Notes: a model not told the origin generated them from the letters alone. DNA of 34,329 nucleotides from Heterostelium multicystogenum (GCA_003667245.1 RCNN01000358.1:1-34329), one strand, 5' to 3'; numbered from the stretch's first letter, positions 21,642-34,100 are shown. Translations and numbers: made by a program.

Positions 21642-22685
21642 TAACACATTATAATTGATAACAAATATAATAAATAATTTTAAAATAAACCAAACAACAT
21701 TATAATTATATAAATACATTATTTATTAAGTTAGTAAGTATTTTATTCAACTAAGTCATTTGCAAAGCTACTACACTTGTCCTCATTCATATTTTTAAAC
21801 TGTTATTCAAGATAACTTAATATAATCAAACATGTTTTGAATTCTATGATTTAGTGATCAACCATTATATGAATGAATCTCTTTGATATAAATATTTGGT
21901 ACCTAATCTAGATTAATTTCTTTGAATTAAATATTATAGCCTTTTAATAATAACAATTATCATAAACTTTTGAAAATGAAAGAAATTATTATAACTACAC
22001 TTTATGATATAGATACATGTAATCTTTTTCTACCAATAAATATAATCTAGTGTTCTATTAATGTTCATTGTATTCACTGCATCCTATACTAGTATTAATA
22101 TTAATAATGGTGTTTGTCGATTTTGCAGATGGATAGAAAGATTTCTGGTAGATGATAATATAATACAATTCAACTCACCCCTTCCCCTCTCACACATGAA
22201 AACACCCCACTTTAATATAATTAATTTCTCTCAGATTAGTTGTAAGTACAACATATATCATATCCGATGGGTTAGAAATGAATATTGATGAATTCGACAA
22301 TCGAAATTGAAAATACGAATTGAATATTAAGATATCTCCAAAAGGAATTCTGAAAAGCTAGATCATTCACTACTTATACAAACTAATAATTAAAAAGATA
22401 GGACCCCACTACTTTGAAGATATCAAATTGCATCAATGGCTTAAATTTCTTAGATTTGCTCAGTCAATATTCGTTTTTTTGACCAGTAATGCCGGTATTA
22501 ACTCCATCTTACATCTCAATCTAAATGGGGTCCATCTGGCAATTCAATCCATCTTATTCATACTATCCAATCCATCTCATTCATCCTATCCATTTCTATG
22601 TACTATCCTTACTTATAAATACTTGTATTCCAGTGTACAATGAAATTCAGTTTTAATTTAATAATAATATTTTTTATATAACAAA
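21642..22685. other. 1-kb AT-rich intergenic region, no gene recognised
   Basis: Strongly AT-rich. The few open frames (22061-22288, 22428-22643) are short and biased toward Ile/Ser/Phe/Asn with no recognisable motif. It holds the sec15 3' flank and the promoter of the small secreted-protein gene. Confidence 0.45.
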
Positions 22686-23200
22686 ATGAAATTTGTATTT
22701 ATTCTAATTTTTATAAGCTTATCAGTTGCGTTGACATCTGGAAGTAGCAAAAGTTTTTTATTCCCAAATGAAAATGTATGTATGGAATTGATCAGGTCTT
22801 TGTCTGAGACCATATGAAAATTAATTGTCCAATTCACAAAAATTAGGAACAACAATATGATATACTTATCGCCAATATAAGAGAAGCTGGAGATCAACAT
22901 CCTATGTTTAGATTCCAAAGTAAATTATTAGAATTGATTGATATGATTGAACCTTTAATGGCTGAAATTTCATCCATTGGTAACGCTATGGCCGGATCTG
23001 AAGGACAACAACAATTCTGGAATAACTTTGAAAATTTGGAAAAACAATTACCAGCAGGAACATATGGTGTTAATACCCAAGCCTCTCCAAAAGCAGGAGT
23101 TATTGAACAAATCCAAAGTACAGTTGAGGTTCCAACTCCAACTCCAACTGAAGATCCATTCCATGGTTTTATAGCACCAAGTGCTACTGTTTATCATTAA
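22686..23200 (+). CDS. Small secreted protein, family unknown
   Basis: About 148 residues and one of the few genes here that reads cleanly. ATG at 22686 starts a signal peptide (MKFVFILIFISLSVALTSG). Exon 1 ends at 22775 and a 71-nt GTATGT...TTAG intron runs 22776-22846. Exon 2 begins EQQYDILIANIREAGDQ. The mature part is predicted helical (RFQSKLLELIDMIEPLMAEI) with no cysteines. It ends in a Pro/Thr-rich segment (VEVPTPTPTEDPFHGF) likely to be O-glycosylated. No transmembrane helix or GPI-type C-terminus. No known family recognised; probably a dictyostelid-specific extracellular or vesicle-lumen protein. Confidence 0.75.
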
Positions 23201-23268
23201 ACATGAATATATTGTTCTGCTAGAGATCACTAAAAAATACAAACTAAACATCCTAAAAAAAAATAGAG

Positions 23269-23362
23269 TGATTAGAGTTTTTTTTGTGTGTTTTATGTTT
23301 TTTTGATGATGAAGCAAATGGAAGTTTGTTTTTTTATTTTTTTGAAAACCACACTCTAATCA
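23269..23362. repeat. Inverted repeat, 10-bp arms
   Basis: TGATTAGAGT at 23269-23278 pairs exactly with ACTCTAATCA at 23353-23362 across a 74-nt T-rich loop. It lies between the stop of the small secreted gene and the EDEM start, so it may fold in the 3' untranslated RNA or be part of a promoter. Confidence 0.6.
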
Positions 23363-23478
23363 GTTGTTTAATTTTGATCTCCAAAAAAGTCAAATCATTC
23401 AGATTTAAAGAAGTTATATATTTTGTAAATATTTATATATATATACAGATACATATGTATTTAGAAAATTAAAAAAGT

Positions 23479-25325
23479 ATGACACTACAACAAGGATTTG
23501 GAGTCTTATATTTGGTGCTTGTTGTCTTTTTGATACAGCTTTCGTTGAATGTAGATACAGTGGATGCAACTACCAATTTCAATGTGTCGAATCTCTATAT
23601 ACCGCCATCGTCAAATGAGATGAAGCGATTACTTCGAGAAGATACTCAGCGGATGTTCTATCATGGATATAATAGCTATATGAAATACAGTTTTCCTATG
23701 GATGAGTTGAAACCACTCTCATGCAAAGGATCCGACACATTCGGAAAGTATGTTCATGTTTTCAATCAACATTTTCCCAATTTGGATGTGTATATACTGA
23801 TACGATATTATATATAGATATGCACTTACTTATATAGATAGTTTGGATGCTTTGTTAGTGATGAATAATATTTCAGAGTTTGAAAAAGGCGTACAGTGGA
23901 CCATTGACAATATCAATTTTAACAAGGATATAAATGTATCGGTATTTGAAACGAATATCCGTGTTTTGGGTGGACTGCTGTCCGCCCATATTTGGGCTGA
24001 GAAACTGCTGCCAACCTATAGCGGTGGATTGTTGCCTCTGGCCGCAGATCTGGGCGATCGTTTGCTGATTGCTTTCGACACGCCTACTGGCATTCCTTAT
24101 GGTGCTATCAACTTGGAGCGAGGAATTCTGAAGGGCGAGACAACTATCACTTGTGCAGCAGGTGGTGGCACATTTGCATTGGAGTTTGGAATTTCTTAAG
24201 TCGGCTCACCGATCAGCCTAAATATGCGGCCGCTGCCAAACGTGCAGCAAAAGCATTGTGGAAATATAGATCGGAAATAGATCTAATTGGAAACCATATT
24301 GATATTGCAACTGGTGAGTGGACCATTAAAGAGTCGGGTATTGGAACGGGAATAGACTCTTTCTTTGAATACATGCTCAAAGCAGCGATCTTCTTTGACG
24401 ACGAAGAATACATGCAGATCTTCATTGATTCCTACAAAAGCTATTCTCAAATATGTCAGAAAAGACCCATGGTACATCGAAGTCCACATGAACAAAGCCA
24501 TTATCATTTGGCCAATCTACAACTCGCTTCAATCGTTCTGGCCAGGTTTACAAACCCTGGCTGGCCAATTGGAGGAGGGATTTGGCACCATCAAAGCATT
24601 CCACTCTGTTTGGAGAAGATTTGGGTTCATTCCTGAAGGATACAATCTCATGTCAGGAAACGTACAGCCAGGTCAGCGCTCCTACCCACTTCGTCCAGAA
24701 CTAGCAGAATCACTCTACTACATGTATCAATCCACCAAAGATCCAATGTACATTAAAATGGCCAGAGATTTAGTTTGGTCACTTTCCAATCTCACCAAAT
24801 GTGTATGTATCAAGCACCGCATCTCAACCAGTCAACCTACTAACCAACGATCCCCTTTAGGAATGTGGACATGCCAACATCGCAGATGTGGAGCTACACA
24901 TATTGGAAGACAAGATGGAAAGTTTCTTTTTATCGGAAACCTGTAAATATTTATATATGCTATTTGACGAAACCAATATTTTTGTAAATGAAACCATTGT
25001 ATTTAATACTGAGGGCCATATATTCCCTCTGCAGTACCGATTCTTTGAGAAAGACAATGTTGACACCACCCCGCCAACTCTACCGAATGAATCTCCGACT
25101 TCTGGCAAATCACAGCAATCGCACCACACCCTATCATCGCTTATCGACCAGCACCAAGATATCGACGCAATCGAATTCAACTGGCAATGCAAGCCCCAAT
25201 CCTATCTTCGAAAGATTTCCGCAGGTGCTATCCAACTTGTCGATGCCAAAAATATTGAAACACCATGGTATGAAGACCGAAAGCTTTTTGATTCCATGTC
25301 CAAATTTTCGCCGCCTACCATCTAA
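23479..25325 (+). CDS. edem: EDEM-type GH47 alpha-mannosidase-like protein
   Basis: ER-lumen protein that trims or recognises mannose on misfolded glycoproteins for ER-associated degradation. ATG at 23479, then an uncleaved or cleaved signal (LYLVLVVFLIQLSLNV). GH47/EDEM marks in order: MFYHGYNSYMKYSFPMDELK, LSCKGSDTFG, YALTYIDSLDALLVMNN, VSVFETNIRVLGGLLSAH, FDTPTGIPYGAINLERG, GGGTFALEF, GIGTGIDSFFEYMLKA, YPLRPELAESLYYMYQ, ADVELHILEDKMESFFLSET, KYLYMLFDE and NTEGHIFPL. Introns are 23748-23817 and 24803-24860. Frame corrections: two bases within AATTT near 24190, and one A in 24436-24439. Length is about 570 residues, close to EDEM2/3 without extra domains. No HDEL-like signal is visible. Followed on the same strand by UFL1. 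Confidence 0.88.
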
Positions 25326-25580
25326 TAAATATGAATCCATCAACCCATCAGTCTTAAAATATACAAGTTTGGGTACCTACTATTTTTATTGATCTAATAT
25401 TCTTTACACTTTTATCATTGAGGTTGAGGTTCGTTTCCATCCAAATCAGGGTGTGGACTGCATTCCAACTTAATTTGATTGTTTTTTTCCAAACAAATTT
25501 GCACTTTGACACTTCACCCAATTTAATTTAAGCAAAACTAATCAATTTCCATTTCATATTGAAAGCACTAAAGTTGTTAG

Positions 25581-28500
25581 ATGGATGAATTAGTATGTAT
25601 TATAATGCTATAAATGGGCATGGTTATTAGTGGTGTTGATTGATTGATTGATTGATTAGTTATTAACATACAGATATCTGTTTGTGTACATGTTAAATTA
25701 TAGGAACAATTAAGACAGAGACTTGTCTCTGTACAGAAGGAGCAGACTGCTCAGAAGCTGTCTGAGCGTAATTGTATTGAGATCATATCAAAGATGATCG
25801 AGCTGAAGATGATCGATATGATCAATACTAGTGGAGGCAAGGAGTTTGTCACCCCAAAGCATCTGGAAAATGAGATTCGTGATGAGATTCTGAGCTCTGG
25901 TGGTCGTGTTGTTGTTAGCGATCTCCAGGCTCTCCTCAAGGTTGACTTGTCCTACATTCAGGAGAAGGTCAACTACATCGTGTCGAGAGACCGTTCGATT
26001 CAGCTGTACTATGGCGAGATTCTCACCAGATACTATCTTGACTCTGTCGTTGAGGAGATCCACGAGACTTTACAGGAGGTCGGTCGACTTGATATCAACG
26101 ATCTTTCACAGCGATTCAACTTGAATGTAGAGATTTTGGTCGATGCTATCAACCTCAGACTTGGTAAACTCATCCACGGTATATTTGACAACGACGTTCT
26201 CTACACACAAGCTCATGTAAACAGACACAAAGCAAAGGTTTGCGGACTATTTACCTCTGTTACAAAGTAAGTTTCAGCTTGATATCATAACCTAGACCTA
26301 ATGAATGGTCTTCTCATCTCAATATAACCTTATCGACTAACTAACATTCTTTCTATAGACCAACAAACATCTCAAGTTTATGTAAAGCATATCATATGAA
26401 TGAAAGATTGTTTCATTGTATGTATAGATCTATCTCTATTGATCATGACTATGGTATATTAATATGTTTGTATAACTTGATGATATAATAGCACAACTAG
26501 CAGAGTTGATACAATCAAAGAGAATCAGTGGCCAAATTCAAGGAAAGGCATCGCAGGCTGAGTTTATTCCAACTGTTTTCTCACAGAGCCGTTCCAAGTG
26601 GATCGATTCATTCTTTACTCAAAACTCATACATTCAATACACTACTCTTACCAAATTGCAGATACCAGATCCAGCATCATACATGAAGAACACCTACAAG
26701 ACTGGTGTTCCTTTATCATCTTGTTTCGTCACTAGCTATATCATTGAAAATGTTGATTCATTCATTGCGGAAATCATTGCTAACTCTGGCTGGATGGATG
26801 CTTCCGTAAGTAACCAATGACTCTGGTCTATTGACTACAATCCGACCAGAAAGCATATAATCATATCATTTCATTAATGTAATCTAATCAATTGTTTCAT
26901 TGATTGATCGATCGATCGATTAGACTTTGGTACCATCGTCCTTGGGAAGTAAAGATATTGCAATGGTTATTGATAGCTGTCCAACAATGAAGGATAAGAA
27001 CAACCGTCAAGCAATTGTGTTGAACGACTACTTTATTGTAAGTCAATCTTTTGTTGACCGTTGCTTCGCATTGCTCGAGAAGATGATTCAAACTAAAGTA
27101 GAGAAACAGGCTATCTTGCAAGAGAGCATTGCCACTAGCAGTGGAACTACTGCAACTTCACAGTCTACTCCAGCAGCGTCAGAGAAGAAATCTCCAAAGC
27201 TTTCAGACTCTACAGACTCAACCTCTTCATCAAAGTCGAGTGGAGGCAAGCAATCAGGTGGAAAGAAGTCTAAACAACAGATTGAAGATGAAGAAGACGA
27301 AAGACCAACCAAACAATCATCAAAAGGAAAGAAGGGTGGAAAGAAAGGCAAGAGAGGTGGAGATGACAGTGATGACGATGATTTTGTACCATCTAAGCAA
27401 CAGCAACAACAGAAAAAGAAGAACCAATCTCCCAAAGTTGATCATCTTTCAGATGTATGTTATAAAAGTTTACCTTAACTTGGCTTTACTTGAGCTCAAC
27501 CATAGATAGAAGATACTAATTGCGATTCGACCGACATATCTGTAGATAATCCAAATATTGACCAAGTCATTTGAGAATATGGAAGAAGAGTTGATTCAAG
27601 CTTTGGCCCAATATCTGAGACCACAGGTCAATCAGATTTGGGAGACTCTTGTGAAAGAGGCTAAAGAGAAGCTCGAGACTGAATCAATCAAATCGAGAAA
27701 GGGTCAACAACAAGAAATGGCAAATGCATTCAACTCGCTGTATCAAAATCTATTGCTCTTCAAGAAGGGATTGGAAGATCTCGATGCCAACTCAACTGTG
27801 CTTCATAAACATTTGCTCAAGACTGTATGCACTAACTTGACCAACCTCGTCGTAGAAATCAATGGTTCCTATCACATGGTCGACGACTGTACATGTGATA
27901 CTCCAGCACAAAGAACTGCAATCATTTCACAACTTCCATCAAGCATCGCAAAGAATCTTGAGAAACTTGTCAAATCATTAACCAAAGATGTATGAATATC
28001 TACCAAGCAATCAAACCAACATCCAACATAATGATACTAACTCCCTCTACCTACTCATGATGAATCCACATTCTAGAATGTCAATGAATTTATGGATACT
28101 TTGGAAACTGTTTGTGATCAATCTCAAATCCATTTGAAAATCACTGGATAAGAAGTCTGAAAAAGTAAGTAGCTCCATATGATATGATCCATCCATCCAT
28201 CCATCCATCCTCCCGACCATCACATCTTAGCAACAGTATCTAACATTTTATATTTAGGAATCTGCTGGAAAGCCATCAAAAGGAATTGTATGAACAGTTA
28301 CAGAATGACCAGGATATTGGAAATCAGTTCCAAGCAATTGTTTTGCTGCTTTATATTAAATACAAGAAGCATTTGGTTCACATCTCACCAAGATCCATTG
28401 GAACATTGGTACAGACACTTGGACAACAAGACCTCATTCCAGACAAACAACTACTCCAGACATTGACTGAGGCACACGAGGACGTTGTAAACTTTATCAT

Positions 28501-28591
28501 CAACAAATCAGAGAAGAAAGAAGATGAAGAATCACTCATCAAAAAGATGGACATCCTCAAAACAGCTCTTCATGTACCAACAAGCTCATAA
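25581..28591 (+). CDS. ufl1: E3 UFM1-protein ligase 1 (UFL1)
   Basis: Ligase that attaches UFM1 to targets such as ribosomal protein uL24 at the ER; acts with DDRGK1 and UFC1. A 12-nt first exon (MDEL, 25581-25592) is followed by seven more: 25704-26266, 26359-26417, 26492-26805, 26924-27454, 27546-27989, 28077-28164 and 28258-28591. Conserved marks: QKLSERNCIEIISKMIELK, GKEFVTPKHLENEIRDEI, GRVVVSDLQALLKVDLSYI, LQEVGRLDINDLSQRF, RHKAKVCGLFTSVTKPTN, RSKWIDSFFTQNSYIQY and LLKTVCTNLTNLVVEI. A Ser/Lys/Asp-rich linker (about 27130-27430) replaces the charged linker of animal UFL1. Frame corrections: one A from 28137-28140 and one from 28160-28164. Length is about 780 residues, matching human UFL1. 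Confidence 0.9.
25638..25657. repeat. (GATT)5 microsatellite in UFL1 intron 1
   Basis: Five perfect GATT units within the 111-nt first intron of ufl1. Confidence 0.75.
28187..28210. repeat. (ATCC)6 microsatellite in UFL1 intron 7
   Basis: About six ATCC units within the last ufl1 intron (28165-28257). Confidence 0.75.
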
Positions 28592-28745
28592 GCATCCGAT
28601 AATGAATAGTAATATTCAAATAATAATCAATCAATAGTTATAAATACAAAGGGTAATAAATTTTAATTTAGACAGTTATTATGACCAAACCCATCACAAT
28701 TATACTGGAGTTTGTTTTGATTGATTGGTTGGTTTGATTGTCATT

Positions 28746-30196
28746 TTAGTTTGCTACTTGTTGTTGCTGTTGTTGATGATTATTATTTTGACGTCCATTA
28801 TTGTAATGTCTACCACCTCCATTCATACGTCTATTATTATTATTACTTCTGCCATTTGTATTTGATCTTGAACGTGCCTTTGCCAATGCTTCATCGACTT
28901 GATTGACATCCACTGGTGTTACACGTTGTTCGTTATTTTCTTGGTTTTTTCCATGGATTGTTTGGATCCTCTTGTTCTTTCTTTATCACTCTTCTTGGTT
29001 TATTTGATTTTGGACGTCTGTTGGCTTGACGTGAGTTTTGTTGTTCGTTTGTTTCTGGATTGTTCGATGGCTGTTGTTGTTCTGGTGCTTGTTCTTGTTG
29101 GACGTTTTGTTCTACTTTTTCTTGTGGAGCATTGTTAACTTCTTGTTGTTGCTGTGGTTGGTTTTGTTGGTTTTGTCTTGGTTTTCTGTTGTTATTGTTG
29201 TTGTTTTTCTTGATTGGCTTTTTCTCTTGAACATGATTGTTCTCTGGATGGGCTGTAGTTTCTTCTTGTTGTTTTTGGCTGATGATGGTGTACAGTTGGT
29301 TGGTGATGTGATTGAGCTTGTTTCTTTGAGTTGTAGAGTGAAGCTGCCTTTTCAGCAGATGTGACAATACCCTTGATCATAGCTGACGAGAAACCACTGT
29401 GTTCCATCTGGTTGAGACCGGCGATGGTGCAACCTTGTGGGGTTGTAACCTTATCAATTTCGAACTCTGGGTGGTGACTTCCCTCGAGACATAGCGTAGC
29501 AGCACCTTTAGCGGTCTGGGCAGCAATTTTAATGGCATCTTCAGCATGGAATCCAATTTCAATTCCACCTTGACTGGCAGCACGGATGGCACGGCAAAAG
29601 AATGCAATACCACAAGCGCAGAGTGCAGTGGCAGGAACGATCTGTTCCTCCTTGAGCACAATGCAAGTTCCGAGGACGTTGAAGATTTTCTCAGAGATGG
29701 CTAGAGCCTGGTCTTTACGGGCTTCGATGTCTGGGTGTCCAGCGACATGTTGGACACCACGCACAGCCAAACAAGTCATTGACTGGCAGTGTTGGATGGC
29801 GGTGTTTGGCATAGCTCTGACGATGGCAACATCGTTTCCACCAAGCTTTGTGTTAATATCATCGATAGATGCACCAGAAACAACACTAATGACGATGTGA
29901 TGCTTTGGATTGATGACCGACTTGATTTTCTCAAGCAAAGCATCGAGCTGTGCTGGAGTGACGCAGACAATGACAACCTTTGATTTCTTTACAGCCACCA
30001 AATTGTCGCTGGTCACCTGGAATCCCTTTGATCCCATCGACTTTTCAAGCGACTCTGGGTTACGCTTGGTCAAAATGATCTGATTCGATCTGTATAGACC
30101 GGAATTAACCAATCCATGTGCAATGGACAGACCAATATTACCACAACCCAAAACAGATATATTATGATCCGATGACGATGAAGCTGAAGTTGACAT
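28746..30196 (-). CDS. pycr: Pyrroline-5-carboxylate reductase with long Q/N/RG-rich C-terminal tail
   Basis: Catalyses the last step of proline synthesis (P5C + NAD(P)H to proline). ATG at 30196. Rossmann motif SVLGCGNIGLSIAHGL, VVIVCVTPAQLDALL, VRAMPNTAIQHCQSMTCLA, and the family signature region VTTPQGCTIAGLNQMEHSGF with IKGIVTSAEKAASLY. The 'SGSGPAY' stretch of most reductases is replaced by ALCACGIAFF. The enzyme proper ends near residue 285. About 195 further residues follow: Gln/Asn/Pro-rich, a basic RRPKSNKPRRVIKK patch, SRSNTNGRSNNNNRRMNGGG with RG-like spacing, and poly-Gln, ending at 28746. Joining needs one base less in T5 29272-29276 and in T6 28945-28950. No intron. The usual length is 270-320 residues, so the tail is exceptional. 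Confidence 0.85.
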
Positions 30197-31194
30197 TATT
30201 ATAGTATTATTATTATTATAGATTTATAGTATTATAATTGTATGTAATAATGATATTGTTATATAAATTATTTGTAATATGAAAATTATTGCTCTGAACA
30301 CAAATGCAATAAGATTTATGAAAGTGTGTTGTTTGTTTTTATTAATAATGTTAATGTGTTGCTCCTCACTGGGTGGTTTTGTAGTAGTTTTAATGACAAG
30401 AAGGGGTTGGTTTTGTTCGTTGACTTTGAGTTGAAAAAACAAAAAAAGCAAAAAAGTAGGGATCAGTTAATAACTGAGGAAAAAAATCGGATTGTAAAAA
30501 GATTTTTTTAATTAATTTAATACAAAACTGTTTTTAAACAAGTCTGGACCTTCAATTGGTCATTATATTGGCATATAGAACAGTCACCACTTAAATACTA
30601 CAACTATTGTTTTTTTCTTTGGAATGAGACAAGTCGTCGAAATTTGCTATTGTGATATACAACTTTAACTTGTTTACATAAGTACTCTTGAGGAGGTATC
30701 ACGATTAATATAAGCAATAATAAGAAAGAAAGAAAGATGTTACAATTGAATCTTTAGAAGTTGAGGGTATTAATACCTGTAAAGTTTGAAGTCGACTTCT
30801 TAGTGATACTAGTACTTTATCATGAAGTATATATCACTTCAGATAACTATAATTAGTCATCAAAAGCAAAGGTGCAGTATAGTAGTTGTCGGATTCAAAA
30901 TCCGAGCAAGAATTACATTGATTTGATTGATTAAATAAGATGGATTAGATAGATAACTTTGTAAAATAATCCATATAAATAGATAAATATTAACCACGCA
31001 CCAAAAACCACGACAATTTAATTTAATTTATTTAGAGTGAATAAAGTTGTTTGTTGGGGGTTGTTTGATTTTTCATTCTGTTGAAATTCAATATTATTAT
31101 TATATTTACTTTGCATGTCTTGATTCTTTCTATTCTATTTTATTATATTATATATGAGTAGCTAGAGTGTGATCAAGTCAGAACAATAACAAAG
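30197..31194. promoter_or_regulatory. 1-kb divergent intergenic region
   Basis: AT-rich spacer between the divergent P5C reductase and golgin genes. It contains A/T homopolymers, a short (GAAA)n tract near 30723-30737 and a 15-nt palindrome at 30463-30477 (arms TCAGTTA and TAACTGA around an A). A hairpin at about 30884-30902 (TCGGA...TCCGA) is not part of a tRNA. No coding sequence is supported. Confidence 0.45.
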
Positions 31195-34100
31195 ATGAGT
31201 GATACACAGCAACAGCAGCAAGGCACGATATCGCTTGAGCGGTCGTCCAGAGAGGAACTGGTTGACTTTATAAAGAAACAAGCATTGCATATCAAGAAGC
31301 TGGAAAATGTCTACCAGAAGATTAAGAAGGAAAACAGTGACACACTGGCAAAGATGAATAACATCGAGGAGGAAAAAGTCGCAGCAGAAGAAAATGTCAA
31401 CTCATATTATCAATACGATGCAGGACGAACTAAACAAATTGAAGCAGGAGCGTGATCAGCTTGAAGAGCAGATGGAGGGAAGATTCCAAATGGAAAGAAA
31501 TATATACATCGAGGAAAGCAAGAACTTGCAATCGAGGCTATTGAACCTACAAGCTAAGTGGATGAGCAACAACAGCATATACAGAAGCAACAGGATCAGC
31601 TGCTCGAGCAACATGAGAAGCTACTTCAGCAGAAAGAGCAGCAGAAGCAACAGGAACGACTACAAGAGCAACATCGACAAGAGCAAGACAAGATTGAGAG
31701 CGACAATCATGCATCATTAGCACAGGTCGTTGCCCTGGAAGAGGAGAAAAAAGAAGCTACAATCTAGAATATTGGAGTTGGAGGATATCGTTGAAAGCTT
31801 GCAGAATAATGCTAGTATTGGTGCTGATAAACATGGAGATGATATTCAAGTAGATGAAGAGGAGGAAGATCCTGAGCTTTTGGAACGAAGACAGAAAGAA
31901 AGAGATGCTGAGTTGGCAAGATTGGCAAATGCGCAAAAGGAAGAAGAAAGCAGAGACAACGAGCTCAATGGAACGCTTGAGAAGATTAATCAGGAATATC
32001 TAAACAACTATTCAAAGTTCATGCAAGAAAAAGAGAATACTATATCGTTCCTAAGCTCTCAACGAGTTGAAATTGAAGAGTTACTTCAGCAATATGCAAA
32101 GCAGATGGAAGAGCTTAAGTTAGAGGTTGCCTCCAAGTCTGAGGAGATTGAAGTACTCACACAGAGAAGAGACACCAACCAGAGCGATATTGTCAAGCTG
32201 AGAGAAGAGCTGGAGAGTCTTACGGACAAACTCACCGAGAGAGACAACACCATCAAGGCTTTGGAAGGTGATGGAAATGAAGTCAGTAGATTACAAAGTC
32301 TATTGGATGAAAGTAAAGATAGCTGTAGTAAATTGTCGGAGCAGTTAGAGGCAAAGAATAGTCAGATTATTCAGTTGGAGAACCAAGTGGAGAAGTTGGA
32401 TGATATGAACAATAAACTGGCAGAGATGAGCTTGGAGGTTCAAACCAAAGAAACTGAAATTACAAGATTAACACAAGAGTTGGATAATAGCCTTTCTAAA
32501 TTGCAACAGCAGCAACTTCAAGAAAGAAATCACAGCGAAGGAAATATGGAGAAAGACAATGAGATTGAGAGAATTAAAAATCTGCTGGAAACTAAGGAAG
32601 CGGAGTTGAACAACTTGAATGCTATGCTTGTTGAGAAGTCAAATTTGGTCAATGAGAGAGATAAGCAGATTGAATCTTTGACCGCAAGCCTCAATGATTC
32701 AAAAAAACTCATTGATCAAACCTTTGAATCGAGCCAAATGGAAATATTGGAGAGAGACAATGCATTGAAATCACGTGAAGCAGAGATGGCGCAGATTCGG
32801 TTGATTTTGGAGGAGAAGGAGGCCGCTGTTGAGAGATTGGAAAAGGAGCTGAGTGAAAAGGAAGATACCATTAAATCACAATCAACAAAGAATGAATCCA
32901 AAGTAGAAGATGAGAAGCGTTTGAATGACAAAGTGTTGAAGTTAAAGAATCTACTTGTTGCCGCACAGAAGCATGTTGCGGATCTTAAGAAACAAATTGC
33001 TGACAAGACACAAGAGCTTCAAGATAAGATAGCAGAGCTCAATACCGCTAATGATCGTGTCAAAGAGCTAGAGTTGGCCAGAGACGAAGTGGAAACTAAT
33101 CACAGTGAATACTTGGAAATGAAGCGAAACTACACTTTCAATCTAAATAGAATTCAATTTTTTAGATGGACAGTTGGCAACTACAACTCAAACCCTCAAA
33201 AACATTAAAAGAAGAATACGACGACTATAAAATCAAAGTCCACCACGCACTCAAACAGCAAAGCAATGAGCAAACAGTTGAAGACTCGTCCAGCAATGAG
33301 GATATGGAGACTGCTCTTGCTGAACAACAACAAAAGTTCCAAGCTGAAAAGGAAATCGATAGACAGACAATTCAGAAACTTGAAGCAACCATTTCAACAA
33401 TTCAAATAGAATCATCGACTGAGCTTGAAAAAGCACAACTTGAGATTTCAGAGAAGCAGGAAAAGATCAGTTCACTCACATCAAAAATAACAGAGCTTTC
33501 TCAAACCATTCAAGAGTTAAATAGTAAAGTTGAAACAATGAACCAATTGAAATCAACCAACGATACCACTCAACAGACCCCACAAGAAACAGAGGAAAAA
33601 CTAGATTATGAGAAAGAACTTAAATTGAAAGAAGAGAGGATCATTGAAATTCAATCACAACTCAACTTTTTCAAGAGAAACAATAATAGTTTGATGAGAG
33701 AAAAAGATAGATTAATTGAAGAACAAAGACAATCGATCATTGTAAGTAAAAGCTTCGAAATAGTATGGAGAACATTGATTTGGAATTAACTTTTTTTACA
33801 TTATCCATCATAGAAACTGAATGAGGAACTTGAATTATCTAAGCAACAACTAATTAACAATGACCAAAAATTGAAATTAAATTCTCCAGCACAACCACTT
33901 AATAACTCATCAACCAACACTCCTGTACAATCAGATCAAAATTTTGAAGTCCATCCAGCAGAAGATGAACAAGAAAATAATGACTTTTAGTATTGAAACA
34001 TCTTTTACCAAGCCGTCAGCAGTACCATTACCAAAGATGACAGTTTCAAATCAATTGAACTACCACAGTCACTTCCACTTGAAGTTGAAAAAATTCTCCA

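Noticed and set aside
22061..22643. Two short plus-strand frames in the spacer before the secreted-protein gene
   Set aside because: Biased Ile/Phe/Ser/Asn composition expected from AT-rich DNA; no signal peptide with clean cleavage, no splice partners.
27088..27435. Antisense frame rich in Phe/Cys/Ser/Leu opposite UFL1
   Set aside because: Shadow of the Lys/Glu/Ser-rich linker of UFL1 on the other strand.
28721..29364. Plus-strand hydrophobic frames opposite the P5CR tail
   Set aside because: Antisense of Gln/Asn-rich codons, which reads as Leu/Val/Phe; not independent membrane proteins.
30884..30902. T-arm-like hairpin TCGGA-TTCAAAA-TCCGA suggesting a tRNA
   Set aside because: No matching acceptor stem, D-arm or anticodon arm upstream; the seven bases after the stem have no partner.
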